Shown here: piece by piece, positions 8,023 through 15,286 of the stretch
How the letters are laid out: each line of letters opens with the position of its first letter
Numbering within the stretch: the first letter of the stretch is position 1
Origin: Nocardioides sp. dk884
GTDB taxonomy: Bacteria; Actinomycetota; Actinomycetes; Propionibacteriales; Nocardioidaceae
DNA: 64,000 nt
Reading direction: 5' to 3'
NCBI RefSeq assembly: GCF_009557055.1
Contig: NZ_CP045649.1
Coordinates: forward strand, 2,579,501-2,643,500
Notes under the pieces: model-generated
Told to the model about the DNA's origin: nothing
Database searches by the model: none
What the model saw: the letters and a program-made list of their open reading frames with translations, nothing else
Translations under genes and position numbers: made by a program

Positions 8023-8763
8023 GTGAACACCACCACCTACGTCCTGATCCCCGGCTTCTGGCTCGGCGCCGAGGTCTGGCGCCCTGTCGCCGACGCGCTG
8101 CGGGGGCGCGGCCACCTCGTGCACGCCGTCGACCTCGCAGGCATGGGCGAGCGCGCCCACCTCGCCACGCCCGAGACCGATCTGACCACCCACGTCGACG
8201 ACGTCGTGGACCTGATCGAGCAGCAGGACCTGCACGACGTCGTGCTCGTCGGCCACAGCTACGGCGCCCTCGTCGCGACCGGTGCCGCCGACCGGATGCC
8301 CGACCGGGTGGCGCACCTGGTCTACATCGACTCAGGGCCCCTGCCCAACGGCATCGCCCAGGCCGACTTCGAGGGTCCCGAGGCGCGCGCGGCCCACCAC
8401 GACCTGGTCATGGCGCAGGGCCAGGGCTGGCAGCTCCCCCCGCCGGACTGGGCCGCACTGGCCGCCGAGGTGCCCGAGGTCGACGAGGCCGCGGTCGCGG
8501 CGCTGGTCGACGGCTCGCGCCCACAGCCCTGGCTGACCGCGACCCAACCGGTCGCGCTCACCGGCGCCTGGGAACGGCTGCCGCGCACCGGAGTTCTGTG
8601 CAGCTTCGGTCTCGAGCAGCTGCAGCAGATGGCACCGCACGCACCGGTGTTCGCGCACATGGTCGACGGCGACTGGACCTACCTCGAGCTCCCGACCTGG
8701 CACTGGCCGATGGTGAGCCGGCCGGCGGAGCTCGCCGAGGTGCTGGACTCGGTCGGCCGCTAG
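8023..8763 (+). CDS. Alpha/beta hydrolase (esterase-type)
   Basis: The 246-residue product starts directly with the first beta strand (TYVLIPGFWLGAEVW), has the nucleophile elbow GHSYGA near residue 77, and ends with a catalytic histidine in LPTWHWPM. The aspartate is probably in the central VYIDSGPLP or the VDGDW segment. This short, lid-poor form resembles plant salicylate-esterase-like and EstC-like bacterial hydrolases; substrate unknown. The GTG at 8023 is the likely start, since upstream sequence is the divergent promoter shared with the WYL regulator. About 40 bp separate its stop from the GNAT gene. Confidence 0.82.
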   Translation: MNTTTYVLIPGFWLGAEVWRPVADALRGRGHLVHAVDLAGMGERAHLATPETDLTTHVDDVVDLIEQQDLHDVVLVGHSYGALVATGAADRMPDRVAHLVYIDSGPLPNGIAQADFEGPEARAAHHDLVMAQGQGWQLPPPDWAALAAEVPEVDEAAVAALVDGSRPQPWLTATQPVALTGAWERLPRTGVLCSFGLEQLQQMAPHAPVFAHMVDGDWTYLELPTWHWPMVSRPAELAEVLDSVGR

Positions 8764-8802
8764 TACCGCGCGCGAAGCCCCGGCCGGTCGTAGGGTCGGG
8801 CC

Positions 8803-9408
8803 ATGCCCGAGTTCACCTGGCTCCCGGCCAACCGGGCGACCGTGGACGACGTCGAGGCCGTCTTCGGCAGCGGTAGCGCGCGCAAGTGCCGCTGCCAGGC
8901 CCTGAAGGTGCCGGGGTGGATCTGGCGCGACACCACCCAGGAGCAGCGGGACGCCGCGCTGCTCGAGCAGACCGCCTGCGGCACGGCCGGCCCGACGTCC
9001 GGCCTGATCGGATACGTCGACGGCGAGCCGGCAGGCTGGGTGGCGGTCGAGAGGCGTGAGGACTATCCCCGGCTGTGGAGCCGGAAGCAGCCGTGGATGC
9101 GGATGGACCCCGAGCTGGCGGGCGTCTGGTCGGTGACCTGCTTCGTCGTACGCAAGGGATGGCGCAGGTCAGGGCTGACCTACGAGCTCGCCGCCGCCAC
9201 CGTCGAGTACGGCCGGCAGGTCGGCGCCCACGTCCTGGAGGGCTACCCGATGGAGCAGCCGCCCGGGCGCCGCGTGATCTGGGACGAGGCCTCCGTCGGG
9301 CTGGTGCAGGTCTTCCTCGACGCCGGCTACGAGGTCGTCGCCGCGCCCACGCTGCGGCGGCGCGTCGTACGACGGCGACCGGAGGACCCCTCCACCTCGC
9401 CGCCCTAG
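8803..9408 (+). CDS. GNAT family N-acetyltransferase
   Basis: A 201-residue acetyltransferase of the GNAT fold, transferring an acetyl group from acetyl-CoA to an unidentified amine. The core strand GLIGYVDGEPAGWVAVERRE is followed by a WSVTCFVVRKGWRRSGLTYELAAATVEY region (split across residues ~108-135), where RKGWRRSGL is the acetyl-CoA pyrophosphate-binding loop. The C-terminal SVGLVQVFLDAGYEVV block is the usual end. The N-terminus has a RKCRCQAL segment with two cysteines, seen in several actinobacterial GNATs. It follows the hydrolase on the same strand and its stop overlaps the next, opposite gene by four bases. Confidence 0.82.
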   Translation: MPEFTWLPANRATVDDVEAVFGSGSARKCRCQALKVPGWIWRDTTQEQRDAALLEQTACGTAGPTSGLIGYVDGEPAGWVAVERREDYPRLWSRKQPWMRMDPELAGVWSVTCFVVRKGWRRSGLTYELAAATVEYGRQVGAHVLEGYPMEQPPGRRVIWDEASVGLVQVFLDAGYEVVAAPTLRRRVVRRRPEDPSTSPP

Positions 9409-9782
9409 GAGGCGACGGCCACCACGAAGACCACGTCGTCCGGCTCGGACAGGTCGGTGCCGAGCACGGTGACCCGATGCGTGCCCGCTTCGACGCCCAT
9501 GGCGTCGTACTCACGGCCGTGGACGTCGCGCACGCTCAGGTGCCCCTCGGACTCCACCTCGAAGTCGCCGAGGTGGTCGAGGTCGGGGCGGTCCACGACG
9601 GAGGCCTCGGTCGAGGGGACGATCTGCACCTGGACGGGGCCGACGCTGGTGGCGCGCAGGCCGACCGCGAGACAGTCGTGCGTCGCCGCGACGTTGGCGT
9701 CGCCGAACGAGCTGGGCGGGGTGAAGTCCTCCCGTCCGACGAGCAGAACGACCGGATAGCTGGGACGGATCTGGGGACTCAC
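9405..9782 (-). CDS. Hypothetical protein, 125 aa
   Basis: I do not recognise the family. The sequence is rich in alternating hydrophobic and polar residues (VVLLVGRED, VQVQIVPST, RVTVLGTDL, VVFVVAVAS) and looks like an all-beta protein, with no signal peptide and one cysteine. The start is GTG at 9782, directly after a short intergenic gap from the 2'-5' RNA ligase-like gene on the same strand (42 bases), so the two may be co-transcribed. It is convergent with the GNAT gene and overlaps its stop by four bases. Confidence 0.6.
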   Translation of the reverse strand: MSPQIRPSYPVVLLVGREDFTPPSSFGDANVAATHDCLAVGLRATSVGPVQVQIVPSTEASVVDRPDLDHLGDFEVESEGHLSVRDVHGREYDAMGVEAGTHRVTVLGTDLSEPDDVVFVVAVAS

Positions 9783-9824
9783 AACGGCAGCATCGCAGGG
9801 AGCACCGACAGTCCGTGGAGTGGC

Positions 9825-10346
9825 TCAGCCGCGCCCGGCCACCACGACGTCCTCGATGAGGTCGAGCTCCGGGTCCCACCACCGGAGGCGGTCACAGATC
9901 AGCTCGCGGGGACCTTCGGTGGCCTGCAGGACCGTCAGCACCTCCGCGAGGAAGCGCCTCGGGACCCGGCGCGCCACGGTCACGTGCGGGGTCCAGACCG
10001 GGTGGCGCAGGGTGGGGACCAGCGCCCGGATCCCCGCCACGGCAGCAGCCAGCGCCCGGCCGGGCTCCACCAGGTGGGCAACGCTCACCCGGGCTCCCTG
10101 GCCGAACAGGACAAGCCCCCGCAGGCCGATCCGCGCGGGCAGCAAGGGCCCGACCGTCTCGCGCGCCACGCGTACGACCGCCTCGTCGATGCCGACGGCT
10201 GCCGCGAGCGTCACGTGCGGCGCATTGGTCATCGACCGGTGGTCGGCCTGCGACGGAAGCCCGGCGGCCTTGAGCGCCTCCCACTGCGCCACCACCGCGG
10301 CCGCGGAGACGGGCGCGAAGCTGAGCTCCAGAGCGTGGTCGGGCAC
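9825..10346 (-). CDS. 2'-5' RNA ligase-like / 2H phosphoesterase
   Basis: The 173-residue protein has both HxT motifs of the 2H phosphoesterase superfamily: H44-V-T46 in NAPHVTLAAA and H121-V-T123 in TPHVTVARR. They form the paired catalytic site that hydrolyses 2',3'-cyclic or 2',5' phosphodiesters. Length and spacing fit the bacterial LigT/ThpR group, though overall similarity to ThpR is not certain, so no symbol is given. The biological substrate in bacteria is unresolved. The GTG start at 10346 lies close to the divergent small membrane protein gene. Confidence 0.8.
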   Translation of the reverse strand: MPDHALELSFAPVSAAAVVAQWEALKAAGLPSQADHRSMTNAPHVTLAAAVGIDEAVVRVARETVGPLLPARIGLRGLVLFGQGARVSVAHLVEPGRALAAAVAGIRALVPTLRHPVWTPHVTVARRVPRRFLAEVLTVLQATEGPRELICDRLRWWDPELDLIEDVVVAGRG

Positions 10347-10423
10347 GGTTGGAGGATAGGTCAGGCACGGAGCCGAGCGGCGCCGGCTCGACGCCGCCGT
10401 CCGGGCGTAGGCGTCCGCGCGTG

Positions 10424-10675
10424 ATGGAGCGCTGGCGCGCGAAGCACTCCTACGTCGACGGTCAGCGCTTGGCGTTCACCGGCTCTGCGACGGGGCTGTT
10501 CGGCCGCTGGATCCTCTGGTTCCTGCTCATCGTGATCCCCCTCGACATCTACCTGCCCTGGGTCGGTCCGCGGATCGCGCAGTGGAAGTGGGAGCACACC
10601 GACGGCCAGGGCGGATCGAGCGCCGCACCCGGGCTGGTCGGAGGGCTCCGGGGTGGTTGTCCACAGGCGCTCTGA
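10424..10675 (+). CDS. Small membrane protein, DUF898-like fragment
   Basis: About 83 residues starting at ATG 10424 (or GTG 10421). A soluble N-terminal part (MERWRAKHSYVDGQRLAF) leads into one membrane helix (WILWFLLIVIPLDIYLPWV) and a basic tail (IAQWKWEHT). The pattern YVDGxRLxFTG-xxGLFGxW-helix-YxxWVxxR resembles the repeat unit of DUF898 (YjgN-like) membrane proteins. These normally have more copies, so this may be a fragment or a minimal single-unit member. The last 20 residues look non-conserved. Function unknown. Confidence 0.45.
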   Translation: MERWRAKHSYVDGQRLAFTGSATGLFGRWILWFLLIVIPLDIYLPWVGPRIAQWKWEHTDGQGGSSAAPGLVGGLRGGCPQAL

Positions 10676-10727
10676 CCTGGGAGAACGCCTGCCCGGGACT
10701 GTCGGTGGTCGATGGTTGAGTAGGTCC

Positions 10728-11996
10728 ATGGAACCCTCGTTCGCACCCCGATCCGGCCACTCGGTGGCCGCGGCGGTGGCGTGCGTGCACGAGGCCCTGG
10801 ACGCGGTCGCTGATGCGCCGGTGTGGGCGCTGAGCGAGGCGGAGGCGGGCGCGACACTGCTGGAGCTGACGTCCGAGATCGACCGGTTGCAGGAGCTGCG
10901 GCTGCGGGTCGCGGCGCACGCTCATGCCGTCGAGGTCGGCGACGCGGTGGGGGCGACCAGCACGGCTAACTGGTGGGCGCATCAGTCCCGCCTGACCCGT
11001 CCCGAGGCGCACCGGTTGATGCGCCTGGCCCGCGCTTTGGACACCGGCCATCACGACGGCGTCCGGGGCGCGTTGGCGGCTGGCCGGATCCATCTCGATC
11101 AGGCGCAGGTGATCGTCGACGCGGTCGATGACCTGCCCGCCGACGTGGTCGACGAGGAGATCCGGGCCAAGGCCGAGGAGTTCCTCCTGGAGCAGGCGGG
11201 CGAGCACGACGCGATCGCCCTGCGCCGCCTGGCGAAGCGGCTGGTGGAGGTGGCTGCTCCCGAGCAGGCCGACGCCGCCGAGGCCGCACGGCTCGAGCGT
11301 GAGGAGGCCGCCGCGCGTGCCGCGGCCCGGCTGACCATGTCCGATGACGGGCACGGCAAGACCCACGGCCGGTTCACCATCCCGACCCACCACGCAGCGA
11401 TGCTGCGCGCCGCACTCCTCGCGATCGCGGCGCCCAAGCACCAGCACGCGGTGAACGGCGCCGGAGCTGCGGGGGCCGAGCGGCGGCCGGGCCCGGAGCG
11501 GATGGGGCAGGCCTTCTGTGACTACCTCGAGCGCTATCCGACCGACCGGCTCCCCGACGCCGGCGGCGTCGCCGCGACCATCGTGGTCACGATGCCGCTG
11601 GAGTCGCTGCTCGGCGGGTTGCGCGCGGCGCACCTGCACACCGGCGAGACCATCTCCGCCACCGAGGCTCGTCGGCTGGCGTGTGAGGCAGGGATCGTGC
11701 CCGCCGTCCTCGACGGTCAGGGACGGCCGCTGGACGTTGGCCGCAAGCGCCGGTTCCACACCAAGTCCCACCGGGTCGCCCTCGCCCTGCGCGACGGCGG
11801 CTGCACCGCCGAAGGTTGCGACTGGCCACCGGGCCTGTGCCACGCCCACCACGACGTCCCGTGGTCCCGCGGCGGCACCACCAGCGTGGTCAACGGCCGG
11901 CTCCTCTGCCCCCGCCACCACGCCCGCGCCCACGACCCCGGCTACGAGACCACACCGCTCCCGAACGGGAAGATCACCTTCCACCGACGGTGTTAG
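10728..11996 (+). CDS. DUF222 / 13E12-type HNH endonuclease
   Basis: A 422-residue protein of the 13E12 repeat family, abundant in actinobacterial genomes. The N-terminal DUF222 domain (residues ~10-300, helical) is followed by a C-terminal HNH nuclease with Zn-binding cysteines: CTAEGCDWPPGLCHAHH, the HxxPWSRGG core and LLCPRHHARAHDPG. The nuclease is expected to cut DNA using a divalent metal. Members are often found near mobile DNA, though a mobility function has not been demonstrated as far as I know. ATG at 10728 is preferred over an upstream in-frame start because it opens the conserved domain. Its neighbours on both sides include decayed genes. Confidence 0.88.
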   Translation: MEPSFAPRSGHSVAAAVACVHEALDAVADAPVWALSEAEAGATLLELTSEIDRLQELRLRVAAHAHAVEVGDAVGATSTANWWAHQSRLTRPEAHRLMRLARALDTGHHDGVRGALAAGRIHLDQAQVIVDAVDDLPADVVDEEIRAKAEEFLLEQAGEHDAIALRRLAKRLVEVAAPEQADAAEAARLEREEAAARAAARLTMSDDGHGKTHGRFTIPTHHAAMLRAALLAIAAPKHQHAVNGAGAAGAERRPGPERMGQAFCDYLERYPTDRLPDAGGVAATIVVTMPLESLLGGLRAAHLHTGETISATEARRLACEAGIVPAVLDGQGRPLDVGRKRRFHTKSHRVALALRDGGCTAEGCDWPPGLCHAHHDVPWSRGGTTSVVNGRLLCPRHHARAHDPGYETTPLPNGKITFHRRC

Positions 11997-12239
11997 GCCG
12001 ATCGGGCGACAGTGGCACGGCTCAGGTGGACAGGTCGTCGCCGCCCGGTGCGCGCGTCCCGGACTGCCCGCGGACGACCGCGTTGAACGAGCCGTGCCGC
12101 GGTCCTCGCGGCGTCGGTATATCCAGAACCTCCGGGGCCAAATGGTCATGCCGAGTGCCTCAAAGCCCCCATGACCGGCGTGCGGAAGCACGGCCGGTCT
12201 GAGCGGCCCAAGCGAGCTTGGTCGAGGCGGGCCGAAACC

Positions 12240-12836
12240 CTATGCAACCGGATACCCGTAGACGCCTTCATCAACTGCCGCGGTCAAGGCGTCCCAGTTG
12301 CTGCTCGCCCCGATAGCGGTGCCGAGCAGGTGAGCAGCTTGGATCCGCGGCCCTCCTGGCTTGGTCCCCAGAACCTCGGCGGCAACCACCATGAGCCGGG
12401 CGCCAAGGCTGTGCCCGATCAGCACATAGGACTCACTGTCGGTGCGGGCGATCAGGTCGCCGAGGATGACGCCAGTCTTGTCCGCGCGATTCTTCGCCAC
12501 ATGCCAGGGGTTCCTCGCCAGGTCGCCCGCCACGAGGGCTGGGGCGATGGCTTGGCCGAGGAACCTGGCGCCGGCTTTCGTCGCGATCGCCGCTGCTCCC
12601 TGAGTCGTGAGGGCACCGCCGGCCCTTGCCACGAGCCCGCCGCCGAACGCTCCGAGGTCCCTGAGCTCCTTCGCCCCCCCACCTCACGCGGTAGACCGGG
12701 GAGTCCGGGTACCGCGCGTCGACGATCGTTCGCCAGCCGCCCCACCGGTCGCTGTCGCCCTCCGTGAGGAAGCCGTTGGCGACTAGGACGGGCACCCCTC
12801 CCTTGCCGGGGCGCAGGAGCGCGATCCGGCCTAGCC
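12240..12836 (-). pseudogene. DUF726-like alpha/beta hydrolase, frameshifted and truncated
   Basis: The N-terminal part reads GRIALLRPGKGGVPVLVANGF...DARYPDSPVYRVRWG and then breaks at a seven-base G run (plus-strand C7 at 12674-12680). A second frame continues with AKELRDLGAFGGG and on to the nucleophile motif GHSLGARLM and GTAIGASSNWDALTAAV. It stops early at GVYGYPVA, about where this family normally continues with a further conserved block. Both a frameshift and a premature end are therefore present. The intact family consists of membrane-associated serine hydrolases. Even if the G run is a base-calling error, the C-terminal loss remains. It runs toward the HNH gene and is divergent from the alcohol dehydrogenase. 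Confidence 0.7.
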
Positions 12837-12887
12837 TCTTTCCTGCGCGGACAGACGAGCACCCCGACGACGAAGGTAGGAGGAGAC

Positions 12888-13931
12888 ATGAGGGCCCTTC
12901 AGCACATCGCACCCGGTCAGCCGCCTGAGGTACGCGAGGTACCCACGCCCAGCCCGACGGGCGGGCAGGTGCTGATCAAGGTGGTGGCCGCGGGCGCGTG
13001 CCACTCCGACGAGTTCGTGATGAGCCTGCCGACGGAGGGGCCGGGCGCCCTGGGCATCGAGCTGCCGCTCACGCTCGGGCACGAAGGGGTCGGCGTCGTC
13101 GCCGAACTGGGCCCTGCCGCGTCCGGCGTCGAGGTCGGCGAGGCGGTCGCGGTGTACGGCCCGTGGGGTTGCGGGCGCTGCCGCACCTGTACGACGGGGG
13201 CCGAGCAGTACTGCGAGCGCGCCGGCGAGCTGGGCATCCGGCCGCCCGGCCTCGGCGCCCCCGGCGCGATGGCGGAGTACCTCCTCGTCGACGATGCCCG
13301 GCACCTGGTCCCGCTGCAGGGGCTCGACCCGGTGGCAGCCGCGCCGCTGACCGACGCGGGCCTCACGCCGTACCACGCGATCAAGCCGGTGCTGCCCGCA
13401 CTGACCCCGGGCACTACCGCAGTCGTGATCGGAGCGGGCGGGCTCGGGCACCTCGCGATCCAGATGCTCAAGGCGCTCAGCGCCTGCCGCATCATCGCCC
13501 TCGACCTCGGCGAGGACAAGCTCGCCTTCGCGCAGGAGGTCGGCGCCGACCACGCCTTCACCTCCGACGACACCGCGATCGAGGCGGTCCGTGAGGTCAC
13601 GGGCGGCCGGATGGCAGACGCCGTCTTCGACTTCGTCGGGATGCAGGCGAGCACCTCACTCGCGGCACAGATGGTGCACGCCCAGAGCGAGATCGTGGTC
13701 GTCGGTGTCGGCGACGGCGCCGTCCCGGTCGGGTTCCTCACCCTGCCCTACAACGTGCGGGTTCGGTCTCCGTACTGGGGCACGATCCCGGAGCTGCACG
13801 AGGTCCTCGCCCTGGCGCGCTCCGGGGCGATCCGAGTCGAGACCGAGGTCTTCAGCCTCGACGACGCGTCCACGATCTATGAGCGCATGCACGCGCGGCA
13901 GCTGCGTGGCCGGGCGGTCGTCGTCCTCTGA
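12888..13931 (+). CDS. Zn-dependent alcohol dehydrogenase (MDR family)
   Basis: A 347-residue medium-chain dehydrogenase oxidising an alcohol to an aldehyde or ketone with NAD(P). Catalytic zinc ligands are C38 (GACHSDE), H65 and E66 (LGHEGVGV) and a downstream residue. Structural zinc cysteines are C95, C98, C101 and C109. The Rossmann motif GAGGLGHLA lies near residue 180, and the acidic end of the second strand (ALDLGEDKL) favours NAD. AGGAGGAGAC sits directly before the ATG. The protein resembles actinobacterial AdhA/AdhD-type enzymes with broad substrate use. It stands alone, between two decayed genes. Confidence 0.88.
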   Translation: MRALQHIAPGQPPEVREVPTPSPTGGQVLIKVVAAGACHSDEFVMSLPTEGPGALGIELPLTLGHEGVGVVAELGPAASGVEVGEAVAVYGPWGCGRCRTCTTGAEQYCERAGELGIRPPGLGAPGAMAEYLLVDDARHLVPLQGLDPVAAAPLTDAGLTPYHAIKPVLPALTPGTTAVVIGAGGLGHLAIQMLKALSACRIIALDLGEDKLAFAQEVGADHAFTSDDTAIEAVREVTGGRMADAVFDFVGMQASTSLAAQMVHAQSEIVVVGVGDGAVPVGFLTLPYNVRVRSPYWGTIPELHEVLALARSGAIRVETEVFSLDDASTIYERMHARQLRGRAVVVL

Positions 13932-13944
13932 GTGTCCGGCCCCG

Positions 13945-14180
13945 GGCCTTGGAGGGCGCCGCGTTGTAGAGCAGGTCCCGGTACTCGCTGTGGTGGCGCA
14001 GCCACCCGGTGCCAGTGCGCTGCCGACTCCCCTGCCCGCGAAGGCGGCTCGACCTCGGTGTGGTGGAGCGCGACCAGGTCGCTGCTCTCCTGGTAGTCGA
14101 TGAACCCGGCGACCCTCCGCTCACTATCGAGGGCCACGTAGCGCAGCCGGTCCGGGCCGCCGGCTTTAGGTGACGTACAC
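13945..14180 (-). pseudogene. Decayed GNAT acetyltransferase (YidJ-like)
   Basis: Pieces of a small GNAT protein are spread over three frames on the minus strand: VALDSERRVAGFIDYQES and ALHHTEVEP in one, FAGRGVGSALA (the acetyl-CoA loop RGVGSAL) in the next, and GWLRHHSEYRDLLYNAA, the typical C-terminal end, in the third. The order is right, but the middle helix and strand are missing between the second and third piece. With at least two frame changes plus a deletion, this is a true pseudogene and not a single base-call error. Such short GNATs (pfam14542-type) are of unknown substrate. Confidence 0.75.
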
Positions 14181-14258
14181 AACACGCGTTACGGTCAATT
14201 GATGTACCGGACTGCGAATCAACGCATCCGTTCGGGCTAACCATCATCGGAGTCCGCA

Positions 14259-14741
14259 ATGGACACCAAGATCGCTTCAGCAGCCCAGACGTCTCGCGCA
14301 GCGCTCGTGCTGTCAGGAGACCTGCGTGCCCTACGTGCCGCAATCGACGCACACCGCGAGGGACCGCTCGTGCTCGACCTCTCCCACGGGAGGTACCAGG
14401 CCCGAATCGTCTCCCACGACACCTCGCCGCGCCACGCCGACGGCCAGGAGACCGTGCGGACACGCGCCATCAGGAGCCATCGCCTGAGTGAGCGGGAGAC
14501 AGAGATCCTGGGCCTCGTCGCCCAGGGACTCTCGAACACCGAGATCGGCGATCTGCTGTACCTCAGCGTCAACACCGTGAAGACCTATCTGCGCACCGCC
14601 TACCGCAAGATCGGGCTCAGGACCCGAGCCCAAGCCGTGACCTGGGCGGTGCTCCACGGCTTCGGCGCGGCCCACGAGTCCGGGTCCCCCACCGGCGGTG
14701 GGGCGCTCGGCGCCCGTGACCTCACCGGTCGCCTTCAGTGA
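14259..14741 (+). CDS. LuxR-type HTH protein, orphan
   Basis: The 160-residue product has a non-conserved N-terminal half of about 70 residues, followed by a GerE/LuxR HTH domain (residues ~75-135): LSERETEILGLVAQGLSNTE, then LYLSVNTVKTYLRTAYRKIG as the recognition region. There is no receiver domain with phosphorylation aspartate and no kinase partner nearby, so it is a stand-alone regulator whose N-terminal half may bind a ligand or partner. This length and layout resemble small actinobacterial LuxR-HTH proteins often linked to stress responses. CGGAGTCC lies before the ATG. Confidence 0.8.
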   Translation: MDTKIASAAQTSRAALVLSGDLRALRAAIDAHREGPLVLDLSHGRYQARIVSHDTSPRHADGQETVRTRAIRSHRLSERETEILGLVAQGLSNTEIGDLLYLSVNTVKTYLRTAYRKIGLRTRAQAVTWAVLHGFGAAHESGSPTGGGALGARDLTGRLQ

Positions 14742-14757
14742 AGGCACCGGGTGCCTC

Positions 14758-15228
14758 CTACTGCGCGCCGGCGTACCCGTGCTGGCGCCAGGCCTCGTAG
14801 GTCACCACGGCGGCTGAGTTCGACAGGTTGAGCGACCTGCGGCCCGGGATCATCGGGATGCGGACCCGGTCGGTGACGCGGGGGTGTGCCAGGACCTCCT
14901 CGGGGAGGCCGGTGGGCTCGGGACCGAACAGCAGTACGTCGCCCGGCTCGAACGCGACGTCGGAGTGCCAGCGGCTCGCGTGGGCGGTGAAGGCGAAGAC
15001 CCGCGAGGCCGCGAGCGCGTCGCTGGACAGGGCCGTCTCGAGGTCCGGGTGGACCACCACCGACGCGAGGTCGTGGTAGTCGAGCCCGGCGCGCTTGAGC
15101 TTCGGCTCGGAGAGGTCGAAGCCGAGCGGCTCGACGAGATGCAGCGTGGCGCCGGTCGCGGCGACCATCCGGATCGCGTTACCCGTGTTGGGAGGGATAC
15201 GGGGCTCGAGGAACATCACGTGGAACAC
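14758..15228 (-). CDS. trmL: tRNA (cytidine(34)-2'-O)-methyltransferase TrmL
   Basis: A 156-residue SPOUT methyltransferase, matching the usual length of TrmL. It methylates the 2'-OH of the wobble nucleotide in certain leucine tRNAs using S-adenosylmethionine. Family motifs are present in order: FLEPRIPPNTGNAIRM at the N-terminus, then LLFGPEPTGLP and the knot-forming RIPMIPGRRSLNLSNSAAVV near the C-terminus. The GTG start at 15228 places the conserved FHVMFLEP at the N-terminus. It is convergent with the LuxR-type gene and downstream of the FkbH-like gene on the same strand, with 58 bases between. Confidence 0.93.
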   Translation of the reverse strand: MFHVMFLEPRIPPNTGNAIRMVAATGATLHLVEPLGFDLSEPKLKRAGLDYHDLASVVVHPDLETALSSDALAASRVFAFTAHASRWHSDVAFEPGDVLLFGPEPTGLPEEVLAHPRVTDRVRIPMIPGRRSLNLSNSAAVVTYEAWRQHGYAGAQ

Positions 15229-15286
15229 GCGGCACGGTATCCCGGCCGCTGGCGCCAGCCGCCCGCGGCCGACCCTCCGCGAGTCG

